From Helicoverpa zea (lineage: Eukaryota; Arthropoda; Insecta; Lepidoptera; Noctuidae): 64,000 nucleotides of DNA. The DNA is taken from NCBI RefSeq assembly GCF_022581195.2, contig NC_061469.1, positions 806,001-870,000 on the forward strand. Direction: 5' to 3'. The notes beneath the pieces are model-generated. The model had not been told where the DNA came from and searched no databases. It was given only the letters and a program-made list of their open reading frames with translations. A program made the position numbers and the translations under genes. Below, piece by piece: positions 38,643-49,156 of the stretch; position 1 is the first letter of the stretch; the number at the start of each line of letters is the position of its first letter.

Positions 38643-40618
38643 ATGGTACAGCGGCTTACGTTCAGACGACGTTTGTCGTACAATACTAAATCAAACCAAA
38701 GGAGAATGTGAGTATTTACCTGCTATCTAACACTTCATTTAAGATTTAAGTTATGATCAATTAACACCTTGTCATGTAAGAACTAATCAGTATAAAAATT
38801 TAAAACTTGAGGAACTTATTTACAACTTAACCTCAAAATGTTGCCGAAGTGTTGTCCGACAACAGTAAGCATTTGCAAGAATAGTTTTCATTATTCATTG
38901 TATCCGGTCTCAACAATTAATATATCACACACACGTAGTGTTATTTGATGACTACATATTGTAAAGAATCATCATGTGTAAATAACAATGTTTTCGGACA
39001 AACCGATCATTGTTACTTGCTGTGCTTCTTGACTGTCATGAGATCCTTTCGTTACCAATTCGTACAGTACATGTAGTTTTTACTTTACTTATCAAAATAT
39101 AAACTTCCAAATAGAATGAACAGGTATTGTCAGAGTCGGTAGCTCCATTCAAACACTTGTTTCAGCTGCATTTGATGAAGTAGAAGCTGCCCTATGTATA
39201 GTAGACTGGGCATCATTCATTAATGTTTTTTAACTATTTTACATTCATATTGCTAATAAACTTGGATAAATGCTTGACATGAAATACTAAACTAGGTTTA
39301 TAAACTTTGGTTTTCAAGAAACTGCGGGAACCATTTGACTATCAGAGGGCCCAGAGTGGTATATTGTACCCATATTGTATCATCATCATCCTACAAGAAT
39401 TTTTCCCAATCATGTTGGGGTCGGCTTCCAGTCTAACCGGATTCAGCTGAGTACCAGTGCTTTACATGAACCGACTGCCTATCTGACCTCCTCAACCCAG
39501 TTACCCGGGCAACTCGTGTCAGACTTACTGGCTTCTGACTACCCGTAACGACTGCCAAGGATGTTCAATGACAGCCGGGACCTACAGTTTAACGTGCCAT
39601 CCGAAACACAGTCCATGGTGTCTAAGATATACTTAGAAAGTACATACAAACTTAGAAAAGTTGCATTGGTACTTGCCTGACCTGGGATTGAACCCGAGCC
39701 CTCATACTTGAGAGATTGGTCCTTTACCCACTAGGCCACCACAACTTTTTTTGTATTGTTGTGATTTCATATAATATCTACCTTAACGTCTCTATAGATA
39801 TCAATTTGACACCTTGTGTGATAGATCAAGATCTTTAATACATGTTTCTATTGTACCCACACAAACTGTACTTTTGTTAATTTATTCAATTAGAAGTACA
39901 TTTTGGTACTTCCATGATTTATTTAATTTATTTTGAACCCTTAGCATTCCCGTGCTTTTACACTTGCCACAAGAATAAAATAAAATTCATATCTATCTTC
40001 TATCTTTCCACATTGATCATTTTAATCTGTACTCTATTCTTATTGAATACGTGAAATATTTCGTAGAATATCATTTTGCTCAGAGTTGTTCAAATGTCAT
40101 GTGATAAATAACAGGTTTTGCAAAAGTTTATTACAATGATAAACTATTTGTGCATTTATTTCAATGAGATTCAATATGCCAGTAAATATATTCCAGTCCC
40201 TGTAATAGACATATTAATGAATGTTTAGAATCGATTCAATAATTTTAGACAATACCTTTTACTACTGTCTCGACTTAACATATAAAAAACAACAAACTCA
40301 AGAAAACCTTTATAATTTTTCAGAGTAAGGACTCCTGGTGGCCGTCTGGTCTACCAATACGTTAAGAAGCCCAAGAAGATCCCGAGATGTGGCCAGTGCA
40401 AGAGCAAACTGCGCGGTATCCAGCCTGCAAGGCCCGCTGAGCGTTCCCGCCTTTGCTACCGCAAGAAGACCGTCAAGCGCGTTTACGGAGGTGTTCTTTG
40501 CCACAAGTGCGTCAAGCAGCGCATCGTCAGAGCTTTCCTTATTGAGGAACAGAAGATCGTCAAGGTCCTCAAGGCGCAACAGGCGAGCGTGAAGAGTGGC
40601 AAGAAGGCAACAAAGTAA
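38643..40618 (+). CDS. RpL34: 60S ribosomal protein L34 (eL34)
   Basis: This is a structural protein of the large cytosolic ribosomal subunit. There are two coding exons: 38643-38707 and 40324-40618 (119 aa). Exon 1 encodes MVQRLTFRRRLSYNTKSNQ, the conserved eL34 N-terminus. The donor is GTGAGT, the acceptor TTTTTCAG, and the split codon gives I-V-R. Exon 2 has the zinc-ribbon-like cysteine pairs CGQC (early in exon 2) and CHKC, the VKRVYGG block and RAFLIEEQKIVKVLKAQ, all hallmarks of eL34. Length matches the family (about 117-135 aa). Exon 2 is visibly richer in GC and in codons ending in C or G than its surroundings, as expected for a highly expressed gene. The 1.6-kb intron carries an antisense SINE. 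No canonical AATAAA follows closely; AATATA lies at about 40631. Confidence 0.96.
39380..39748 (-). mobile_element. tRNA-derived SINE in RpL34 intron
   Basis: Read on the minus strand, a tRNA-like head carries an A box (TGGCCTAGTGGG, 39727-39738) and a B box (GGTTCAATCCC, 39684-39694) about 33 nt apart, the layout of a Pol III internal promoter. A body of about 300 bp follows, ending in a short (GATGAT) run at 39380-39390. The same body occurs without the head at 63746-64000, and its 3' tail occurs alone at 36827-36886 and 57956-57987. It has no coding capacity and lies antisense to RpL34. Confidence 0.85.
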
Positions 40619-40868
40619 ATGTTAGGCTAAAAATATAAAGGAAAAATCAATACTGTTGTTTTATTTACACATTGTTTACCAAGATTACAAGCAGCCCTTC
40701 TTAGTCGAGAGTCTAACCTAGCTATATTCAGAGTCCTTACTGTTGCCATTCTGAATTGTGTGTAAATTGCTTCAGCAGTTTTATCATACAAGCAGTAAAC
40801 ACAGGCATTCATTTTAAACATAGACTAAGATCACCTAGGCTTTCAAAAGTTTAACTGTGAAGGAATAA

Positions 40869-41253
40869 CAGGGGCCCAATTCTCCTAATTTTACTTAGGC
40901 GCCATACGATTTACGTTCGACTGAGATCCAATCCCGACTCGATTACGATTGAAGCGTATGTGGCATTCCGCTATTTTTTCTTTGAAATAAACGTTTTTAT
41001 CCTTTTCTGTCATTCAACAATGAATCGTTTTGTCTGCAAATGATTTACGATTGCAAAATGATTGTACAGCAAACTACCGTAAAGACCAAAAATCACCAAA
41101 ATAGCAGACCAATCAAATGTCAATCGAATACGATTGATCTTTTATTATATAGTAGCAGAATGCCCGATATGGTTAAAACTGCTATTGCGATCGTATTGCG
41201 ATTCGTTTTCTATGAGATTTTGACATTATTAACTTAGGAGAATCGGGCCCCTG
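40869..41253. mobile_element. MITE with CAGGGGCCC inverted ends
   Basis: The ends form an inverted repeat of about 20 bp: CAGGGGCCCAATTCTCCTAA on the left, and the reverse complement with G in place of A at the tenth base on the right. The interior is about 340 bp, AT-rich and non-coding. The CAG-starting ends resemble hAT-type elements, but no matching 8-bp target duplication is visible, so the superfamily is uncertain. It lies about 250 bp downstream of RpL34. Confidence 0.7.
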
Positions 41254-41466
41254 GTTGCTGATCAAAACATTTCAGTATCAAGGCGGGGATCCCACCACCA
41301 TGGCTGATCTGTATAGCTGGTCGCAAGGCCCCCGCCTTCTATTTAACTATGAATGTTCAGAAATTATTAGCGCGAACTTAGTTCGTACTCAGTACTGGAA
41401 CCAATCCCAAAATACTTGTTCGAATAGCTGTCTGCTAGGTTGGAACCTAAAACGATTGGTGGTCCT

Positions 41467-41601
41467 ATGGGTGCGTCGGTGCATGTAGCTGGAGCACGTG
41501 GGTGGATATTTTGCTTTGGTAGGTATATGCACGAGTCGCTGTACCCGAAGGTTTTTGAAATGCATGTAACCTTCACATGTGCCTCAACAAGCGCATGCTA
41601 C
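41467..41601. mobile_element. Truncated MITE, same family as 60060-60245
   Basis: It shares GGGTGCGTC...GGTGCATGTA, a TATTTTGCTTTGG core, CGAGTCGCT, and GTTTTT...AAATGCATGTAAC with the complete copy at 60060-60245. The right end stops short of the terminal repeat, so this copy is degraded. Confidence 0.65.
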
Positions 41602-41638
41602 TTTATTTAAATATTCCCATTAGAAAGAAAAAGGTCTG

Positions 41639-41660
41639 GCTGGCGTAACGTTACGCCAGC
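41639..41660. repeat. 22-bp perfect palindrome
   Basis: A perfect 22-bp palindrome is centred on AACGTT (between 41649 and 41650). No larger element could be tied to it. Confidence 0.8.
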
Positions 41661-43252
41661 TGGAAATGTTTTTGTGAAATAATTAAAAAACTATAAGCGC
41701 AACAAATTTAAAAATGTGCGCAACAATTACAGAAGCCGCACAACTAATTATCTATAAGATTCAAATGACCATTTTCGACAACATCTGGCCTGGGTAACGG
41801 ACACGGTATGGTAAAGTAAAAAGTATGGTTTATCGATGTACAAATCCGAGATCAAATATTACATCCCAAATTATAAATATTTTTTCAAAATGATAAAATA
41901 ATGTATCTCAGAATGTAATATTAAGAGAAAAGCCGGCTTTAGAAATAAGGGATCTACGAATCTCTGTACAGACTAAGTGGTCTTTGCAGGTGCTTTCTCA
42001 GTATATCCTTCCAAATATTTTTTAAAGAAGAAGTTTGCCCTCGTTCGCCCTTTTACAAGTTGACCAGCAGTCAGTCCCTTACTCAGCATTGACGGATAGC
42101 TTCACCTTATTTCAGTGAAAGACAAAAAATATAATGTAGTCATAAATGTAGCATTCATTTGCTGTAAAATAACTTGTATTTTTTATGGCAATTCTTTTTT
42201 ATTTTTTTCCTTCACTGCTTCAATCGGAACTCAGAATGAAGAAGATTGAAATCAAAACTTCTAATGCCATCTCTGTTTTTCGACCTGGGTAACCATAAAT
42301 TTATCTCTGTCGCTCTTGGAAACATGTTCAGACCATTGACATATAACTATAGGGACAGGAAATGTCACGAAAAAAACCTGCACACCTACAGTCTGCAGTA
42401 GTAACTAAAATGGCTGCCATTACTAGGGTTGAACCACTACCGGATTCAACAAATATCGATATTGTATTCTAGTTAGAAGTACGTACGAGTCTTACTGGGT
42501 GCATAAAAATAACCTAGTATAAATAATTTCTTCGTCATAGAACTAACTATCACATTAACTTCACTGATACTAATAACCTCAACAACATCAACCAAATGGG
42601 AGGAGTCATTTCAGTAGGGTGATACCTTTGAAAAAAAAAAAACACAGGCACAGTAATTATTTATTATTTCAAATAGCCCTATGAAAGTTCTTTCACGTCA
42701 GACTAGTTGCAGGGTGCCAAAGATTCGGTCTTATGAAGAAGAATCCGCAAGAAACGCCATAAGTAGATACTCTCTTAAAAAAAATACAATAATTTACAAT
42801 CGTTTTCAAGCTATTCATGAGAAAGTTATATAATGCAAATGGAGCTAATTATGTATTAATCGATAGTACAAAACAATTTTAGTGCTAAGAAAAAAATATT
42901 TATACAATTCGAAACCTATATTCGGTAACTAAGTTCTCAAGCAAATATTGCAACTTGCATTCCGATTTGCTCGTCCGTGCGGAAGCAATGCCGTGCCCGT
43001 GGTCGCCGTAGAAGCATCATGTGAAAATAAAAAGGCAAAACATATTATTTTCAATAAAATATGTCTTTAAAATCCTGAATTTTATAATCAAAATGTTTTT
43101 AACTGCATTTTAAAACTTTTTATCTGTAAAATGAAGGATATATATATAAAATCATAAACTATTCCCAAAAAATATACACATATATTCGGAACGCAACTAA
43201 AACCGCGAGGAAAAGCTAGTATTTAACTAAAGAACAAAATAAAGATGTTTTA
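41661..43252. other. Non-coding region between RpL34 and RIOK1
   Basis: AT-rich DNA without a recognisable exon. A possible Helitron-like 3' end (GAGGAAAAGCTAGT) lies at about 43207-43220, but the rest of that element is not recognisable. Confidence 0.45.
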
Positions 43253-43430
43253 TCTTATATATAAAAATGAATTGCTGTTCGTTATCTTCTTATATATAAA
43301 AATGAATTGCTGTTCGTTAGTCTCACTAAAACTCGAGAATGGCTGGACCGATTTGGCTTTTTTTGGTTTTAAAATGTTTATAGAGGTCCAGGGAAGGTTT
43401 AAACGATACGAAGTTCGCGGGATCAGCTAG
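43253..43430 (+). mobile_element. Helitron-like short element with duplicated 5' end
   Basis: It starts TCTTATATATAAAAATGAAT and ends GCGGGATCAGCTAG followed by T. The first 35 bp are present twice in tandem (43254-43288 and 43289-43323). The same family occurs inverted at 50706-50857, where it starts TCTATATAAATAAAAATGAA and also ends with CTAG. Non-coding. Confidence 0.75.
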
Positions 43431-43466
43431 TTGAAGTTGAAAATAATACACAACTCTGAGGGCTCA

Positions 43467-43651
43467 TGCCCATTTTCACCAACAAATACTTAAATTAAGG
43501 GATCCCCTAAGAGCATTTACGGAAAACTTAATAAGAATTTCGTTTTCACCAAAGTTTAGGTATCCCTTATCCATAGTCATTTATGTCAAAATTGGGAGAG
43601 CCCTTATTCCAAGTGGCACTTAGATTAAGAGATTGTTGGTGAAAATGGGCA
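43467..43651. mobile_element. 185-bp MITE with 3-bp TSD (TCA)
   Basis: The ends are inverted repeats, TGCCCATTTTCACCAACAA on both sides (right copy reverse complemented), extending through a partly matching ACTTAA/TCTTAA. TCA flanks both ends (43464-43466 and 43652-43654). The 3-bp duplication would suit a PIF/Harbinger-type element, although TCA is not the usual target for that group. Confidence 0.7.
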
Positions 43652-43654
43652 TCA

Positions 43655-44540
43655 GTGTCTTAGGGACAGTAAGTTCTGATGTTAAAATTTGTAAAAGCAG
43701 ACTTATTAAGTGGATATTTTATCGATACTATTATGACAACTGCACAGCACTATGCCAATATGACATGTTATTGTAAACAACATTTATTTCTAAATATAGG
43801 TTTTTATTCAGAAATAAACCAAAATATAAGTACTTTCACCATCAATTCATGTTCCCGTAACATATTTTTTATCCAATGTGAATTATTTTATGTAGTTTCT
43901 AGCAAAAATAGGTTCCTAACCTGTGTAAAGACAATCCAGCTTGATTTTAGTGCTTCCTAGCACCACACTTCACAATACAACACATAGGCATATTCGTTGA
44001 TTATTTCACTATTGAAATAGTAAAGTCTTAAAAGTAAACACGAGTGATTTTCTATAAAATAGCAAAAATAAGTCACGAAGAGCACCTATTTGACAGCACA
44101 ACTACCATGACATATGGCCAGATATGGCACGACGCACCTACAAACAGGAGGATTTCAAAAGTAAATGTCACCATTTTACGCAATCACAAAAATATTGTTG
44201 TCCCTGTTTTCAAATACACTTATCTGCTTAGAAAGAGTGAGACAGAACTATGTTGCATAGTTTGTTTCATATTTCGCCCATATTTATATAACTATAGATA
44301 CGTCTTTAACAAACGGCGTCTCCTTATAATTCTAAGCTCGATGGTTCAGAATAGTTCAAAATAATATCAATGACCACCCAATGTCAAAATTGTCAAACTT
44401 CAAGTAGAAGAGTTTGTGTGTGTACGTCCGTATTATTCATTGTGTAATACTTAATAAATTAGCTGCTTTAACAGGCGCATAAATAGGTTAATAACATTAA
44501 CTCAAAGATCTGTGATATAGATTTAATTTGTATAAACATA
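43655..44540. promoter_or_regulatory. RIOK1 upstream region
   Basis: AT-rich sequence upstream of RIOK1. No TATA box or initiator could be assigned with confidence. The open frames in it are unrecognisable. Confidence 0.3.
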
Positions 44541-46520
44541 ATGTCGAACCCCTGGAAGAAAATCGCTGCGCCAGCAGAAGTACAAGACTTGTCTGACATA
44601 ATGTCTGAAGAGCTCGCACGAGGGCTACAAGTAAAGGAGGAAATCAAGTTCGCTGAGCAGTTCTCTGAACAGTTGTCCGACCAGCATGTGAGTACGTCTA
44701 ACGATATACCACCTGAGATATTACATGAAATCGAAGCATCCAATGTTAAGGAGTATTGCAACTCGGATGCAATCATTGCGAAAGTGTTGCAGTGCCAATT
44801 CGACAGGGAATATGATGACGAGCTCAAGGTGGTAGAGAAGAAACGTAACGGAGACGCTAAAGTATCCATATCATACGATAACTACTTTAATGTCCCCAAA
44901 CATTTGATTTACGATTCAGAATCAGATGACGAAGATTATGAAAGGGGGAAGAAAGATTGGGATCGTTTCGAGACTAACGAGAAGGAGTTCGCGAGCCTGC
45001 CTAAACGTGGCTACGTGATGAAAGATGGAGAGATGGTCACCAAACATGACAGTGTGATCAATGGCAGGAGGAACGCTTGTCGCGTGATGGCTTTCCCTCC
45101 GGAGGTGTGCACTGGCGACGGCGCAGGGTTCGACATGAAGCTGTCCAATTCCGTGTTCAACCATTTGAGGGAGCAAACAAGACATCACCAAACACGTAAA
45201 CATAAAATGTTGGACCGCAAGGAAAGTCATGCTACTGCAGAAATGGGTCTGGATGAGCCTACTAGGCTTATTTTGTTTAAACTCATCAACAATGAATTGT
45301 TGGAAGATATTAATGGAATAATCTCAACTGGGAAAGAATCAGTGGTGTTGCATGCCAATGGCAACACAAATTACCCAGACTTAACAGTTCCTAAAGAATG
45401 TGCAATCAAAGTATTTAAGACTACTCTGAATGAGTTCAAAACTCGTGATAAGTATATTGAAGCTGATTACCGTTTCAAGGATCGGTTTTCAAAGCAGAAC
45501 CCACGCAAGATAGTTCACATGTGGGCTGAGAAGGAGATGCATAACATGCTTCGTTTGAAGAAGATTGGGTTGAATTGTCCTGACATGGTTTGTTTGAAGA
45601 AACATATTTTGGTGATGTCTTTCATTGGGAAAGACAATAAGCCTGCTCCTAAGCTGAGGGATGTTATTTTAAAGCCGGAGAAGTGGCAGAGTGTGTACAA
45701 TGAGGTGGTGGAGGCGGTGCACAAGATGTACAACACTGGGCACATGATCCATGCTGATCTGTCGGAGTACAACATCCTGTGGTGGGACAACAAGTGCTGG
45801 TTCATAGATGTGTCCCAGTCTGTACAGCCCGACCATCCTAATGGTCTGGAGTTCTTGCTCAGGGATTGCCGTAATATTGCCAATGTAAGTGTATTATCTA
45901 AGTACTCCAACAGTATGAGTAATACAATAAGTAAACAGTAGTATTGGTGTGTTGTTAAATATTGTGCAACAATTATAGAATCGTAAACAAACTTGTTATG
46001 ATACTGGACATGTACTATATTTTCTTGTAATTAATTGAAATGCATTTTCTATTTACAGTTCTTTGAGAAGAAGGGAGTTGCTGACATGAAATCTGGTGAA
46101 GATCTATTCAAGTCAATTACTGGTTTTGAAGAAATTGATGTGAACTTCTTGGAAGGAGTTCACACAACCTACAACAGTCTGTTATCTAGATTTGAGGTGG
46201 CCCCAGATGACAACAGGAATGTCAGCTATCCATTTGAGTACTGCTGGCAGAAGACCAGTGAGGGGAAGCTCAAGAGTGACAAGAGTGCTGATGAAGAGGA
46301 AGATGATGATGAGGAGGATGAATTTGAGGAAATGTGGAGCCACTCCCTCCAGAACAAGGCAGTGGTAGACACAGCAGCTGACTTTGGCAATGAGGTCATA
46401 GTCCAGGAGGGCAGTTCCAGAGACAATGTAGCTGTGGACCGTGAAGTCAACTTTGGTAAAGAACTAGGAGTTGTTATACCAAAGATGGATGGAATAAGTA
46501 GTACTGATAAAAAGTCTTAA
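44541..46520 (+). CDS. RIOK1: RIO-type atypical kinase 1
   Basis: RIO1 is an atypical Ser/Thr kinase/ATPase that acts in the cytoplasm on late pre-40S particles and is needed for 20S to 18S rRNA processing and factor release. Two exons are joined: 44541-45884 (448 codons) and 46059-46520, phase 0, with GTAAGT/ACAG splice sites, giving 601 aa (human RIOK1 has 568). Visible motifs are the RIO P-loop STGKES (residues about 262-267), catalytic Lys290 in AIKVFK, the catalytic loop HADLSEYN (Asp406, Asn411) and the metal-binding FIDVSQ (Asp423). The N-terminal 240 residues are charged. The C-terminal tail has an acidic run after KSDKSADEEE, as in other RIO1 proteins. An open frame before exon 2 (from 46035) is intron read-through, not a second gene. 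It converges on HAP40. Confidence 0.96.
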
Positions 46521-46652
46521 AAATATTCAATGTGTTCATAAAGGTAAAGAAAGCACACAAAAAAAAGTTTTTAACTGTGTATAAAAAAAGCTAAAAAAAA
46601 TGTAATGAAGTATACCTACATTTATATAACTATGCCTTTCAGGATTTGGGGC

Positions 46653-46658
46653 AATAAA
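46653..46658 (+). terminator. RIOK1 poly(A) signal
   Basis: A canonical AATAAA lies 133 bp after the RIOK1 stop codon and is followed within 30 nt by a TG-rich stretch, as expected for a cleavage site. Confidence 0.6.
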
Positions 46659-46744
46659 TTGAGTGTTAATGAAATGAGTTTGTTTTATTATAACAACATA
46701 TATTTTTATTGCAACAAAGTTTTCATCTGTAAATTAGATGTTAA

Positions 46745-46750
46745 TTTATT
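46745..46750 (-). terminator. Possible HAP40 poly(A) signal
   Basis: TTTATT on the plus strand is AATAAA on the minus strand, about 200 nt past the HAP40 stop. Further copies at 46705-46710 and 46684-46689 are alternatives. The 3' ends of HAP40 and RIOK1 would lie within roughly 100 bp of each other. Confidence 0.4.
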
Positions 46751-46952
46751 TAACTAAAATTACATAATATATACACCAACCAAGACATCTCAATTTCTAT
46801 TTATAGCATACATTTTGGGATTCTATACAAATAAATTTCTATCACTTAAATATGAACATATGTAATTCTTATTTCTTCATAATTTAAATATGAAGAGTAA
46901 GCAACTATACATTTTACCTATTAAAAAATAAACAGCTACCTGACAAGCAAGT

Positions 46953-48641
46953 CTAACCTCTTTCATCAGAAATTAATTTCTGCAGTAGTTCCACTTGCTG
47001 TATAGTGAGGAAGTGCTTGGTGTCGGCAGTGACGCTGATGAGTGAATGTATGTCGCCTGTAGTGTGGCAGATTATGATGGATTGCAGCTTCAGCCGCAAG
47101 TCCATGTTCAAGGGAATTGCTGGAACAGAAGAAATAACTGTATTTGAATACATATTATTGTTGTTATATTTTAGAACAATTTGGAGACAGAGACTCCTGT
47201 TGCCACTGAAGGTGTACTGTATGCATATTAAATGTTTAAGAGATGTGAAGACAGGTGTAAAAGAAATAATGACATTTAGCAGAATGTAAAAAATATGTAA
47301 AAACATCCAAAATATGAAGCTTCTTTTTGGGAAGTCAGTTAAAACTGTATAGCATAAGGAAAAGCTTACTATTATCTTCATTGTCATTCATGAGATCTAT
47401 GAGAAGTTTCTTCAATGATGGAGGCTTACTGGCTTCAGGAGGCTTTACAAGGAGAGTTAGCAGTATTCTACTCACTTGAACCCTGGAAAATAGGTTTATT
47501 TTTTTACACAGATCATAGTGAGGCATGGATTGAAGCTTCCAATATTATGATGGTCCCTTTCTGTGTAAAGAAAAAGGGAAGTAAACCAGTTAGAACCTAG
47601 AATATGGTTACACTTACTCAGCAAGTACATCTTCTGGAATGTTGGTCTCTGTACCATCAGCTATTTGATTTGCTATCTCTAAAGCAACATCATACTTGCC
47701 TGTAAATAAATGTCATAAGAAATTAAGATAAAATATAGAAGAATAAATTAAATTTTTCATATAAATGAAAATATTAGTAGCTTTTGTGCATGAGAGTAGG
47801 ACTATTTTCTGCACTCAAGTCTTGAATATATTTTCTCGCAGAATTAATGCTAACTATTTTTGCTGGAAATTAATGAATGAACAGGTTAACTCAGGATGTA
47901 TCTAAAACCAGGTAATAGCAAATAAAAAATATAGATACAAACCACAGTCTATTCTCAAATTAAGCAGGTTCCTCAAACACATAACCTTCATGGTGCCCTC
48001 AGTGACTGTGTCTATGGCCTGTTCATAGTAGGAAGCTGCTTCCAACTTGTGGTTCAGTTCTACCAGGTCACTGGCTATCTCCATCAGTATGGAGGTTCTT
48101 ATGGGAGACTTCTCAGGGTATTTATTCATGGCTTGAATGTAACAGCCTATTGCTGCCTGGAACATTTTGGAAACGTGTTAAAATTATTTTTAGTAGAAAG
48201 TAAAGTAGTGGAAATGATTTCTATAAATTCTGAATGTAAATGAAGTAAATACCTCTAAGTTCTCTCTATCAGCACTATAAAACTTCAGAGACTTCAACTT
48301 CTTCTCAGCCTTCATAAACTGTCTCGCCGCAGCCAAATAATGTTCGGCCTCGCCAAGGAAGTGGCCTACAGAGGCTTCACACTTCGCCGCACCGACGTAG
48401 GCGTGACCCGCGAACGCTGGCTGGTCAGAATGCTCGCACTGAATAGCCAGAGCTATAAACTCGTTCGTCGCTTCAGATATATTAGGTTTCCGCATAAACC
48501 GTCTGCGAAATCAATAGATGATTAATTTTGGCCGCTTTATGCAGTTTCAAATAGGAAAAAGGGGGCATAAACTTACTTTTTCATCTTAGTGTTGATATTC
48601 ATGTATTGCTCGTTGAAACTTGCACTGAGATCGGTGGACAT
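46953..48641 (-). CDS. HAP40: 40-kDa huntingtin-associated protein (HAP40/F8A)
   Basis: HAP40 is a TPR/SNAP-like alpha-helical protein that binds and stabilises huntingtin and, with it, acts as a Rab5 effector on early endosomes. Six exons, all with GT/AG sites: 48577-48641, 48253-48502, 47943-48156, 47618-47699, 47370-47482 and 46953-47119, giving 296 aa with every phase consistent. The exon 1/2 junction rebuilds KKRFMRKPNISEA, closely matching the vertebrate KKRFLRKPN motif. VQVSRILLTLLVKPPEA (exon 5) and LKLQSIIICHTTGDIHSL (exon 6) match conserved HAP40 blocks. The TPR-like helices lie in exons 2-3 (GHAYVGAAKCEASVGHF; EIASDLVELNHKLEAASYYE). It is shorter than the 371-aa human protein, mainly because the proline-rich linker is absent. 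Gamma-SNAP is the main alternative, but these blocks favour HAP40. Its start faces USO1. Confidence 0.88.
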
Positions 48642-49156
48642 GTTTGCTGTTAATTATTGAGATATTATGAAACACAACACGACTAGAAAATTAATAAAAA
48701 TATGGAGAAAAGGCAGTCCAATCCCAATAATAAACAACAATAAACATGGACTTTTTGAAGTATTGATTGACGTTGAACCCCCTGACAGTGACACTGACTA
48801 TTATAATCGCGCATTTTAATTTATCTGTCAAAATACTACGAATTGCGATTAGTTTTACCTATATTTTTACATTCCATGAAATCTTTTGCGAAGCAGAAAT
48901 TATGTTTAGAACAGAATTATCGATTTTTAAAATTGCAGCTTAAAATCTTATCTTTCTACACGATGATAAAAATATGGCATGGGAGAGTAGACTTTGTATA
49001 AGCAAAATGCAAAACGTAAATTCTGGTTGTCAAAAATATGCTTTGACGTGTCTCGTAGGGTTGATTCAATTTTTGTGAGTTTATGTATTTTCTGCGATGA
49101 TTGCGTATTATTAAGTTTAAATAGTGTGCTAATTATCAATAAGGGTATCATTAAAA
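48642..49156. promoter_or_regulatory. Shared HAP40/USO1 divergent promoter region
   Basis: Only 515 bp separate the HAP40 ATG (minus strand) from the USO1 ATG (plus strand), so both promoters and both 5' leaders must fit here. No TATA box was clear. AT-rich with no repeats. Confidence 0.6.

Noticed and set aside
44468..44869. 133-codon minus-strand frame opposite RIOK1 exon 1
   Set aside because: Antisense shadow of the RIOK1 coding sequence, serine-rich by complement.
45885..45941. RIOK1 frame continuing past 45884 to a stop
   Set aside because: GTAAGT follows codon 448, the extra residues are unlike RIO1, and exon 2 continues the protein in phase.
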